From: Neocallimastix lanati (nom. inval.)
Taxonomy: Eukaryota; Neocallimastigomycota; Neocallimastigomycetes; Neocallimastigales; Neocallimastigaceae
Length of the DNA: 64,000 nt
Assembly (NCBI GenBank): GCA_016946835.1
Contig: JACVTC010000014.1
Span: 1,376,001 to 1,440,000 of the forward strand
Direction of reading: 5' to 3'
A program made the position numbers and the translations under genes. Position 1 is the first letter of the stretch. The number at the start of each line of letters is the position of its first letter. Of the stretch, positions 24,997 through 35,413 are shown piece by piece. The notes below the pieces were generated by a model. It did no database searches. It had not been told where the DNA came from and saw only the letters and a program-made list of their open reading frames with translations.

Positions 24997-25223
24997 TTTT
25001 TTATTTCTAATTAATATAGAATAAGTAATTTATTTAAATGTATTAAATTCAAAATTATAATAATGCATATTCCGTTTATATTTTTAATTCAAATATATTT
25101 TATATATTATATATTATAAGATATTTAATTATTTACATATTTTTCTATATTATCTGCCTTTTCCTTAAATCCATTTGTTGGTTTATTTAATGATTTCTTT
25201 AAAGTCGATGCAGTAGTTGCCAT
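23004..25223 (-). CDS. Coiled-coil protein resembling the At4g15545 family
   Basis: Eight exons on the minus strand: 25137..25223, 24721..24769, 24466..24512, 24299..24377, 24106..24200, 23757..23990, 23483..23600 and 23004..23374. All introns are GT..AG, all joins keep frame, and the product is 359 aa. Residues about 15-160 are Lys/Glu/Asn-rich helix likely to form a coiled coil; it ends in QLESFRKSI, which resembles the KLEAFRKTL motif after the coiled coil of plant At4g15545-like proteins. The C-terminal 70 residues (KIDASQLYKKIKESL...EFEEFASNI...ADETVKNIG) resemble the conserved C-terminal block of that family (F...R..LSYEQF..FL.N...N...Q...ETL). An Asn-rich spacer encoded by (AAT)n lies between them. 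The biochemical function is unknown to me. It is divergent with the Rps9 gene (1.77 kb apart). The family assignment rests on remembered motifs. Confidence 0.8.
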
Positions 25224-25281
25224 AATTTCAATGTTAATTACTACAAGAATATTATATATTCAACACCAAAATTTTGAAATT

Positions 25282-25322
<41 letters not shown>

Positions 25323-26120
25323 GAAATTCATTCAAACCAGATTTATTTATTATTTTTTTTTACTTAATATTAAATAAATTTGTTGAAATTACAAAAAATT
25401 ATTTCAAATAAATTACTAAACTAAAAAAAGGTATATTATTATTGAAGTTTTCCTTTCTGTTTTGGTATTTTATTATAATAATATATTATTAATTTTTTGT
25501 ATTATTTTTTTTTTTAATTTGTTTTTATTATATTTTATTATTATTTTTATTTTTAATTCTTTTTTTTTTAAAAATTTTAAAATTTTATTAATATTTTTAA
25601 AATTTAATTAAAATTTAATCCTTAATTAAAATTTTAAATTATATTTTAAAATTTATTTTTTATGTAAACATAATTAATAATTGAATACAAATTTATAATA
25701 TATAATATGATTAAATTAAATATAACAACATATAAAATATGTAATATTTTATTTCTTTAAAAAAGTTTATTTTATCCTTAAGATGAATTATAGACTTTTC
25801 ATTCCCGATTTGTTTGCTTTAATAAATTGCTGCTGACCTAAGGTTAACGTTATTTTTCTTTTATTCTAAATTCTAAATATATATAATAATTTAATACAAA
25901 AAAAAATAAAAATAAACATTCAATTTTATTTTTTATTATATACAATTATATAACTTTATTTTAGTATTATAATGCATTTTATATTATATATTTTTTAATA
26001 TATAATATAAAATTTTTTTTGTTGGAGATTTCATTTCATTGTTAAGTCAGTAGTTATTTTTAAATAGTAAATTTTCATTAATATATAAATATTTAAATAA
26101 TCAAATCTACATCGTTTTAT

Positions 26121-26162
<42 letters not shown>

Positions 26163-26263
26163 ATAATAATAATAATATAAATAATAATTATTTAAAAACT
26201 TTTTTTCATAATTTTTTTTGTTACTTTTTTTGTTGTTTGTTTGTTTGTTTCTTACTAATTTGT

Positions 26264-26299
<36 letters not shown>

Positions 26300-26988
26300 T
26301 TTTTTATTTATTTATTTTTTATTGATAAAAATTTAAATATAATTTTTGACGATTACTTTTTTCATATAATATTTATAAATGAATTATAAAATATATTATT
26401 TAATATTTTAATAGCCATAAACCTTCGCTTTTAAAATAATTGTTTATTCATAAGTTTATTAATTTCAACCCAAAAATAATAAAATAATAAAGAAGACTTC
26501 AATAATGTATTATAATAATATTATTAAATATACTTGGATAATGAAAAAATTAGTTTAAGTATTTTTTCATTATCCAATATTTTTTTGTGAAATGATTGTG
26601 GTTTTTAATAATATTTAAAAGTACATTCTTGTAAACAAATAAATTAATTAATTAATAAATAAATAAATATATAAATAAAAACATGTAAATTAATATATTA
26701 TTGAATATAATAAGAAGATTATATTTATTCTTAAATAATAAATTTTTAAATGATACACAATATTTTTAATTATAAATTATTAATTTTTTATTATAGATTT
26801 ATGAAAATATTTATGAAAATAAATCATAAATCAAATTAAATTTCATATGATAATTTATTGGTAAATTTATATATGATTGGATATATTAAATATATATTTT
26901 TTATCGATGATTGGAAAATATCACACATGTGATCTAAACTCTTAAAAAATCAACCCACTCTAAATTATTTTGATTTCCTTCTCTTAAT
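25224..26988. other. AT-rich intergenic region between divergent genes
   Basis: Separates the minus-strand coiled-coil gene from the plus-strand Rps9 gene, so it should contain both promoters. It holds poly-T (about 25284-25318), poly-A (about 26125-26160), (TTTG)n near 26233-26250 and (TTTA)n near 26265-26300. No recognisable promoter element or gene. Confidence 0.65.
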
Positions 26989-27725
26989 ATGTCTCAAAGA
27001 AATTGTATGTATTATGTGATTGTGTTGTGTTTATTTGATAATGTAGTTTGAGTATATGAATTTTTTTGTTATTATCTTTAACGTACTAATCCATCATAAT
27101 TATATATATGAATATTATTTATAAATATAAATTTTATTATTTGTCGTACATGTTGATTATGATAATTATATAATTAGGCTCCAAGACCTCGAAGGTCCCA
27201 AAACGTCCATTCGAATCCGAACGTCTCGACCAAGAACTCCAATTAATTGGTAGATACGGTCTTCGTAACAAGCGTGAAATCTGGAGAATTGGTTACACTC
27301 TTTCAAAGATTCGTCGTGCTGCTCGTGAACTTCTTATTTTAGATGCTCATGATCCACGTCGTCTTTTTGAAGGTAACGCTCTTATTCGTCGTTTAATTCG
27401 TATTGGTATTTTAGACGAATCCAAGGCTAAGCTTGATTACTGTCTTGGTTTAAAGATTGAAGATTTCCTTGAAAGACGTCTCCAAACTAGAGTTTACAAA
27501 CGTGGTCTTGCTAGATCTATCCACCATTCTAGAGTTTTAATCAAACAAAGACACATTAGAGTTGGTAAGCAAATCGTTGATGTTCCATCCTTTGTTGTCA
27601 GAGTTAACAGTGACAGTCACATCGATTTCGCTCTTAACTCAACCTTCGGTGGTGGTCGTCCAGGTAGAGTAAAGAGAAGAAACCTTGCTAACGCTGGTGG
27701 TGATGAAGCTGCTGATGAAGAATAA
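26989..27725 (+). CDS. RPS9: 40S ribosomal protein S9 (uS4)
   Basis: A protein of the small ribosomal subunit body, binding 18S rRNA and important for decoding fidelity. Exon 2 (27178..27725) encodes nearly the whole protein: [45 protein letters not shown] and the S4 RNA-binding domain ([20 protein letters not shown]), ending [12 protein letters not shown] plus an acidic tail. Exon 1 is only 16 nt (26989..27004, ATG TCT CAA AGA AAT T) with a GTATGT donor; it splices in phase 1 to give [18 protein letters not shown], which fits the RNY(S/G)KT start of eukaryotic S9 proteins. Total 187 aa, normal for the family. Codons are visibly more C/G-ending (TCC, AAG, CGT, GTC) than in the neighbours, as expected for a highly expressed gene. 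The 173-nt intron lies directly behind the start. Confidence 0.95.
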
Positions 27726-28784
27726 GCACTTTATTATTTACAATAATATTTTTGAAATAAAAAATATTTTTGAAAAAATAAATAAATTATTTGAAATATA
27801 AAAAATAATGTGTTATTCTATTATGTATTATTGATTTTGGGGTAATATAATTAATTAGAAATATGAAGAAGGCTATGTGGAATATATTATGGAAAAAAAG
27901 GAAAAGTAGAAACAAAGAGAGAGAATATAAAAAATGGAAATAAAATTTAAATTATTTTTTTTACGTATTTTTTTTTTGAAGTATAAAGTACAATAAAAAG
28001 TCAAATAATTCTATAAATTTACAAAAATAATAAAAAAAAACGTGTATGATAAGATTTAAAAAAAACAGTATATAATTGTTTACTTAATAGGATAATTCAT
28101 AAAGGATAAATAATTTGAAGTGAATAAATATTATTAATAATAAGGTAAATTAATAAAACGAAGAAAAAGGAATGATTGAATACAAAAAAATTTTGAAATA
28201 TTCAGTATATATATTTATTAAATCGATAAAGAAAATATTTTAAATTGATTACAAATTTAATAAAATAAATGGCAGATATATTATTAGTAACATTTTCAAT
28301 TGGGAAAAATAGAGTTCTTTGTTATTGGTGAGGTGTAAATAGTAATAGAGGATATATATTAAAAGTTAGGTATTGAAGTAAGTTTTTGTTTAAATAAAAT
28401 GTAATGATCTTCTAATTCTTTTAATATTTAGATGTGTATTAAAAAAAAAAAAAAGTGTATTGAATTATTTAGTTATATATTTATTTAGTTCGATATAATA
28501 ATTAATTATTATCATACAAGTATAATAATATTCATTTTATCTTTTAATACATGGAAGTTATATATATCTAAATGTTTTAAGTCAATTACTATAATCACTT
28601 TAGAAGTATTTAATTTATATATCATAATCCAAAAATATTAAAATATTTATACGTTAATTAAATTTTCTATGTTGATTTAGATAGTTTTGACAAATATAAA
28701 GTGTTATTTTACCCAATTGTCTACATTAAAATTATAAAAAAAATTTACCAAATATTGTCCAACATCATATAGTAATGTAAATAC
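27726..28784. other. AT-rich intergenic DNA
   Basis: Follows the Rps9 stop codon. Only very short ORFs occur (for example 20 codons from the ATG near 28270). Nothing recognisable. Confidence 0.6.
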
Positions 28785-29130
28785 TGTTGTCACAAATATT
28801 AATAATGTAGAATCAAGTACTGATTTTGATAGTAGTAAAAAGTATATAATATTAATAATAATTATTATAACAATAACAATAGTGTTGTTAATAATAGTGA
28901 AAATAGGAAAATTAATATTAGTGATAAGAAGACCATAATTTCTTTCAGATAGTCAATTCAAACCCTAATCCAGAATAAGAATTCCCTTTAATCATATATT
29001 CTTGGAGGTGAGGTTCATTGCATAAGAAACTTTTTTCTGAATTTATTTATACATATTATTTTGAATATTACTTTTTATTTTACATTACTATTCTAATTGG
29101 GCAAATAATATTTTTTTCATATTAATTCTG

Positions 29131-29161
<31 letters not shown>

Positions 29162-29370
29162 TATTCATGTAATTAAGAAATGAATAAAAAAAAAAATATT
29201 CATTCAATAAAGAAATGAATAAATAAATAATTTTTTAAAAAAAAAAAAAAAAAAAAAAATCATGTAATAAAGAAATGAATAAATAAATAATTTTAAAAAA
29301 AAAAAAAATTCATGTAATAAAGAAATGAATAAATAAAGATTAAAGTTTGCAATAATTGCAGCTGTAGAAA
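28785..29370 (+). mobile_element. LINE fragment: internally deleted ORF1 region and spacer
   Basis: The left part (28880-28928, AATAGTGAAAATAGGAAAATTAAT) matches the start of the ORF1-like region of copy 2 (about 9935). It jumps directly to the 3' block (28930-29020: AGACCATAATTTCTTTCAG ... GGAGGTGAGG). About 400 bp present at 9975-10355 is absent. The downstream spacer contains the array at 29160-29340. Confidence 0.7.
29160..29340. repeat. Tandem array of a LINE spacer unit, about 40-60 bp, 4 copies
   Basis: Four units of ATTCATGTAATAAAGAAATG followed by AATAAATAAATAATTTT and a variable poly-A, starting near 29162, 29201, 29261 and 29309. The same unit occurs once in copy 2 at about 10545 (ATTCATATAATTAATAAATG), so it expanded here. 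Confidence 0.75.
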
Positions 29371-29404
29371 AAAAAATAAAAATAAAATAAAAATAAAAAT
29401 AAAA

Positions 29405-29985
29405 AAATAAAATATTAGTGATAGTAAAAACAATAGTATCGTTACTAATAGTATAGTGAATATGTAGTGAAAAGGTCATATTGTGATAATCGTATTAATA
29501 TTGATAATTTTCTGAATAATGAATATGTAAATATATGTGACGTAGTATCAAGTATATAGCTTCCTTTTGGTGGAAGAGATGTATACATTAATTTAGATTA
29601 TAAAAAAAAATGAGATACTTTATTTAATAATCAAATCATTTCTGGTGATTAATATAAAACGACATTCTTGGTGCGATCTGGGGCTCTCTTTACAGAAATT
29701 ATGTTTAGTGCCAGTACTCGACAATGATTTGCTATTCAGACGGTATAAGCGAAAACTAACCAGGAGCATCAAAGACAAAAATGCATTAAGACAGGACAAC
29801 AGGGGCCAATGTCTCTAAAGAAGAAGATCATAATTTCTTTCAGATTGTCAATTCAAACCCTAATCTAGAATAAGAATTCCTTTAAGCAGAAATCATATAA
29901 TCTGGAGGCGAGGTTTGTTGTTGTCTTTTTTTCTGAATTTATTTAAACACTCTATTTTGAATTCTACCTTTATTTCACATTACTA

Positions 29986-30026
<41 letters not shown>

Positions 30027-30115
30027 TATATTCAAATTGGACAAATAGCATTTATTTTATTCATTAATTTTGTATTTACATTAATATTAATACATGAATA
30101 AATCAATAAAATACA
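29405..30115 (+). mobile_element. LINE copy 3, ORF1-like region and spacer (decayed)
   Basis: Aligns with 9957-10600 over its length, including GACAGGACAACAGGGGCC at about 29794 and the block ending GGAGGCGAGG at about 29911. The shared broken peptide includes IISGD and ALFTEIMFSASTRQ. Several stops. It is followed by a poly-A tract (29992-30022) and a spacer, then directly by RT sequence. Confidence 0.68.
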
Positions 30116-30119
30116 ATAT

Positions 30120-31620
30120 ACTACATTTTATTTAATATATATATCAATGATATAATCAATAAATGTAAGAGATATGGTGATAACTGAAAGAAAAAAGTGT
30201 TGTGGTAGCCTATTTGCCAATGATATTGTTTTGTTGGCCCCTATAAAATCTTTTCATAAAAACTTTTCGAATAAAACTCATGATTGAAGTATTAAAAATG
30301 AAATGACCTTTGAAATTAGTAAATTCGCTTCACATGTTGCTAAATCAATGAACTTTGTACCTTTAACACATAATGAAAATCTTACATTTAAGCTTGATAT
30401 GAACCATCTATCAAGCACTAATCAATATACATATTTGGGAATACCTTTCGATGAATCATTAGATTTAGAACCAATTATTGCTAAAATGAATAGTAAAAAA
30501 AAATATACAGTTAACTCTTTCTTTAGATCTTTAACCAATAGAAAGGTACCTTTCTACTTTAAAACTCATATTCTTGCTTCCTTTGTCCTTAGTTCAGTTC
30601 TTTACTATGCACCTTTAACTAGGATCTAATATAAAAAGAACACTGAAAAAGCTCAAACAAACAGCTTTTAATCGAAGGTTGTTTTGGAGTTTTGGGTTTA
30701 AAAATAAAATCTTCAATATCATTATTTATAACATATCTAAGGAACTATTTATACCTCCTATATCTAGATTTTATGTTAAGGGGATGATTCAATACTTTAA
30801 AAAAGTGGAAAGAATCTTCTTTTACTATGTATTATTTCTCATTTAATCAAAAATATATCAACACTTCCACATTATTCATGGACGAAAAAAGAAACTAGAT
30901 TATATTAACAATACGCAAACACAATAATAAACTTCCTGGACAAATACGGAAATTTTACTGGGAAAAATATTCATTATTCAAATATCCCTGCGATTAGGTC
31001 AATTAAATACAAGAAATTTAAATTTAGTTTTAAAAAATTTATTCAACATATATCATTAAATATTCACAATTTTCTCTTGGATTTTTTTTAAATTGGATGA
31101 ATTAAGTATGGATTCATATTTGATGCGAAACCTTATGTTTAAAGCAAATTAGTATCAAAAGATTGCTCGGCATCATACCTGGTTTTACATATTGAATACT
31201 TTTACGTCTTAAATTTGAAAAATTAGGGCAACAATTCATTCATTTTGTTGATAAAGCTTTTATTAATTTTTCTCTGATTGTTCATAAGAAATCATCGAAC
31301 ATTCCTGATGATGATAAAGAGGAAGTTTTTTGATGATAATATTAATTTTTACATACTATACTATATGTCTCCTTCATTACTGAAATGCAGTATATGAAGT
31401 ATTAAAGATCGATTAGGTGAAAAGAAGGCGTTTTATTAATAATATCTTTCAATCATCTTCGAGAGAGTTCTCTTTCCCGATTTCATATTTTATAGGGCTC
31501 GCCAAGTTCCTTACTAATATTATGTATATTGTGATTAGTGATTTTTACGCTATGATTAATTTATATACCTTTAAACCGTTGTCAAAAGAGTAAAAGATAT
31601 TCAATCGACAATAACAACTG
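30120..31620 (+). mobile_element. LINE copy 3, C-terminal reverse transcriptase part (decayed)
   Basis: Starts just after RT motif B (FNIYINDIINKC, about 30130-30165). The catalytic motif reads FANDIVLLAP (about 30220-30243), with Asn in place of the first catalytic Asp, so this copy cannot be active even apart from its stops. 30303-30629 is an intact stretch of 108 codons containing YLGIPFDESLDLEP and the downstream helix. The remainder to 31620 aligns with 12720-13870 of copy 2 and contains many stops. Everything between ORF1 and motif B is deleted. Confidence 0.85.
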
Positions 31621-31923
31621 ATAAAATTTTATCATGAATATATAAAAGATAATATTATTAATATTTAATTGTTTTTTCTGTATTCACTTATAAAAATTTA
31701 AATATTAGCAACAATAACACAAATTAATAGAATATTAATAGCAATAATAATTTTCCCTTTTTATTTATTTATTTTTTTTTTTTTTTAAAAAAAAAAAAAA
31801 TATTTAATGATTTTTAGTAATAGTAATTAATCAATTAAATAGTATTAATATTAAAATTTTAAAAATGGCCAAATAAATTTTTTTATTTTTAATGAAATTT
31901 TAATCTTAGTCAATAAATTCCAA

Positions 31924-31954
<31 letters not shown>

Positions 31955-32504
31955 ATTATAGATATATAGATATAAAGGAGATAGCATAAAAAACTTTTTG
32001 ATTAAAGAATTATATTTATATTTCATCAGAGTTAATTTATGGTATTTTTAAGAATGAGTTTCATTAAATCTGAAAATCTTAAATTGAAATAAATAACATT
32101 TATATATATATATATATGTATGTATATATTAATTTTATTCAAAATATGAATTCAAAGTTATACATCTGTATTATTGTATTATATTTACTTTCATAAATAA
32201 AATTAAGATTTATATCCTAATTAAATAATTATTCATAATAATAGAATAAAATTTTATAAAAAAAATAAAATAAAAAAAAATTATTTATTAATTTTTAATA
32301 ATAAAACTTATTAATTTCTAGTTTAATACTACTCTTTTTCATAGATTAACTAAATTTTTTTTATAAATACAAAGTAAATAACATATATAATTAACGAATA
32401 AATATAATGAATTTTATATATTATAGGTATAATTTAAATAAATTACTTTGAAAAAATAAAACAAATAAGAAAATAAAAAATAAAAATATAATATTATATA
32501 ATTA
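31621..32504. other. AT-rich intergenic DNA
   Basis: Between LINE copy 3 and the 3' end of the Cdt1 gene. (AAAT)n at about 31920-31955 and (TA)n near 32100. No gene seen. Confidence 0.65.
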
Positions 32505-33787
32505 TTATGAATTTGATTTTGTTTTCATTTCTTCTATTTTTTTTAACGTATCATCAACTTTATCGGGGAAGAACTTTAAATATGTACCATAATTTACTGT
32601 TGGTACTTTTCTACAACATTCAATATTTATTTCAATTAGTAATTTTATATGTTCATCTACTCCACCTATTATAATTATCATTTTATTAATTGTTAATAAT
32701 GATAATATATATATTAATTAAAATAATATAATACTTACTAAATGAATTAACTGAACATGTAACTTGAAGCATATTTCTTACTTCATTATATGGTAATGAC
32801 GTTGTTTTTTTACTTACGTAATACCTAAGTAATAAATTTATTTTAATAATTTTTTTTTTATCTTAATTATTAATATTTTATTTAAATTTTTAATATTTAT
32901 TAAAAATAATTATAATAATTTTATTACATACTTTTTCATTGTTTTAACAATTTCTGGTAGTCTACCAATTAATGCATTCTTCCTTACATCAGCTGGAGTT
33001 TTTTGTTGTTTAAGCTTTCTTAATCTATCCTTTTCACGTAACTATATATATATATTATTATAATATTCATCTTAATAAAATAATATAATATGATTAATTA
33101 TTATAATAACTTACTCTTAATCTTAAGGCACTTATTTTTTCTCTCATTTCTCCTCTTTGTTTATTATCCGATGAAGTTGTTGTAGTAGTGGTTGTTGCGC
33201 TCATCGCTTTATTTAAATCAGTTGTAGATGATGATAAAGTTGATTTTGACGTTGAAGTTTGAGTCAATTTTGATATAGATGAAGATATTGGCGTTGTGGG
33301 CATATCATTTGATTTTAAAAGTTCAACTTCTGGATTTGATCCTATTGAACTTTTTGAAAGTCCTGTTACTAGTTCTTTTTTATTATTATTACTATTTAAA
33401 ATATCTGATTTCCGTATTAATTTTTTTGGTTCTCTTGGTTTTGATTGAAGTAATCTTTGTTCAATATCATTTTGATTTTTAAAAAGTGGCGGTGATGGTA
33501 ATTCCACTGGAATAATATCTGGAACATTTTCTAAATCAAAATTTGGATCCCAACTAGTCAATTTTGAATAATCAACTTTCTTTTGTCCACTATCTTCTAA
33601 AAATTTCTATTAAAATTTCAATAACAATATATTTCAAGTTAATATTCAATTTAAAAAGAACAATATTAATAATAAAATAATAATAAAAATAATAAAAATT
33701 AATAACAAAAATAACAAAAGGAATTTAAATAATATGAACGAAGTAAAATTATACAATAAAGTATAATATAAAATATATTAATAATAA

Positions 33788-33831
<44 letters not shown>

Positions 33832-34844
33832 TCAATAATAACAATAATAATATAGATAATGTTGATAATATGAACAAAGTAAAATAATATAAAATAATAT
33901 AAAATAAATTTAAATTTCATAAATTTGAAAAAGTTGATTTCATACATCATATTCTTTATACACATAATTTAATAAATTTTGTCTAAATGTTTTTCTTCTT
34001 ATATCAGCCAATTTTCCTGCTTGAATTGCTTGTTCAAGGGCAGAAGTTGAATTGTTAAAATCAATATACCAATTAACATTTCCATCTTTTGCTCTAAAAG
34101 CTCTTAAAAAATATGATTCTGGATATACTTTCATAATCTGTCCTAATTGTTTATTGGTAACCTTACTTTTTTTTTTTGTTGTTGTTGTTAATAAAATTAT
34201 ATTATTAATTGATATATATAAATATATAGATAATAATTATCAATATTAATAATTAGATATATATATATATTAATTCATTGAATTTACATGAATTCATTCT
34301 TTCTTTATTAATTACCAATGACAAATATTTTCCAATCTTTTTATTAAATTTGTAAAAAGAATACTCTGTCTATTCATTGCTTTATCATATCTTAATATAT
34401 GTTCTAAAGCTTCAAACAACTTCTGTAATTTTTCATATTTTTCAGGTAACTTAAGTCTTCTTTCTGACAATAATAATGGTATAATTTTTCTTGATAAATC
34501 TATCGATGAAATTCCAGCTTTTAATTTAATTTCCTGTTGTGGTAATTGAGGTTTTAATTGCTTAATTTCTTGTTCCTGTTTATGTTTATTTTTTATTTTT
34601 TCTGTTGAATCAAAAATATCTTTTATAAATTCTTCAACATTTTTACTTTTTAATTTCTCAAGTTCATTTTGTTCAACTTCTAATTTAACATTTTCTTTTT
34701 TCTTTTCCCTTTATCAATAAAATTCATTTTAAATTAATTAGGAAACAAATAATAATAAAGATCATTTATAAAAAAAAATGTACTTTATAAATTAAAATTA
34801 TTCTTATTATGTATTTTTTAAAAAAATAAAATAAAATAAAATAA

Positions 34845-34889
<45 letters not shown>

Positions 34890-35413
34890 TTTAAATCTTA
34901 CCATAAATTACTTTTTTCATTAATTTTTTTAATATTACATTCAATTTCATCGTCACTTTCGATAAATGAATTATTTTTGCAAGTGAAAGAATCGATTTGG
35001 GTTTGGTATAAATTTTGATTTGGTTTTATTTTTATTGAAGATTTTATTGGTGATTCCAATATTTTTTTTACATCATAAAATTTCGTTGGAGTTTTAGAAG
35101 GAGAAATAAGTTGTTTTTGAGGTGAGGTAAATGGTGTTTTTTCTGGTGATAATAATTGTAATTTATTATATTGATTATTATTCATTTTTTGTTTCTTAAT
35201 TGGTTCTTTTGTTAAAGGAGGTTGATTTCTCTATATATATAAGAAATTCATTTTTTTTAATAACAATATTTTATTAATTATAGTTATAAAGTAAATATAA
35301 AAAATTATAACAATAATTATAATTATATTTCTAGATTTTACTTTTTGACCCTTTCCTTGATGTAAATCTTTTTGAATTGACAAATACGATTTTAAAGACG
35401 TTTGTTTATTCAT
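32505..35413 (-). CDS. CDT1: DNA replication licensing factor Cdt1
   Basis: Cdt1 brings the MCM2-7 helicase to ORC/Cdc6 at origins in G1. Eight exons on the minus strand: 35342..35413, 34902..35230, 34316..34708, 33946..34165, 33115..33606, 32932..33041, 32739..32824 and 32505..32665. All are GT..AG, the frame is kept throughout, and the product is 620 aa. The N-terminus has a PIP-box-like QTSLKSYL (residues 4-11) with Lys at 15. Residues 52-87 hold five S/T-P-x-K CDK sites. The central Cdt1 (geminin-binding-like) domain spans about 203-338: IDLSRKIIPLLL, LPEKYEKLQKLFEALE, VTNKQLGQIMKVYPESYFLR. The linker has DLENVPDIIPVELPSPP (about 362-378), a Cdt1 hallmark. A C-terminal winged-helix MCM-binding domain follows (about 500-600: RLPEIVKTMKKYYVSKKTTSL, VDEHIKLLIEI). 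The identification rests on domain order plus these motifs. Confidence 0.9.

Noticed and set aside
28270-28335. Short ORF beginning MADILLVTF as a first exon
   Set aside because: No downstream exon with matching phase or recognisable product could be found.
28930-29015. GGAGGTGAGGTTCATT as a possible SINE or tRNA-derived promoter
   Set aside because: It repeats at about 10430 and 29905 within the LINE ORF1-like block, ahead of ORF2, with no A box at proper spacing.
33279-33482. Plus-strand frames at 33279, 34052 and 47190, and minus-strand frames at 21142, 40660, 40954 and 61183
   Set aside because: Shadows in other frames of Cdt1, the transporter, chitin synthase, the LRR protein and glutamate synthase.
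33699-33965. Minus-strand 88-codon frame rich in Tyr and Ile
   Set aside because: It is the retained intron between Cdt1 exons 4 and 5 (33607-33945), low complexity.
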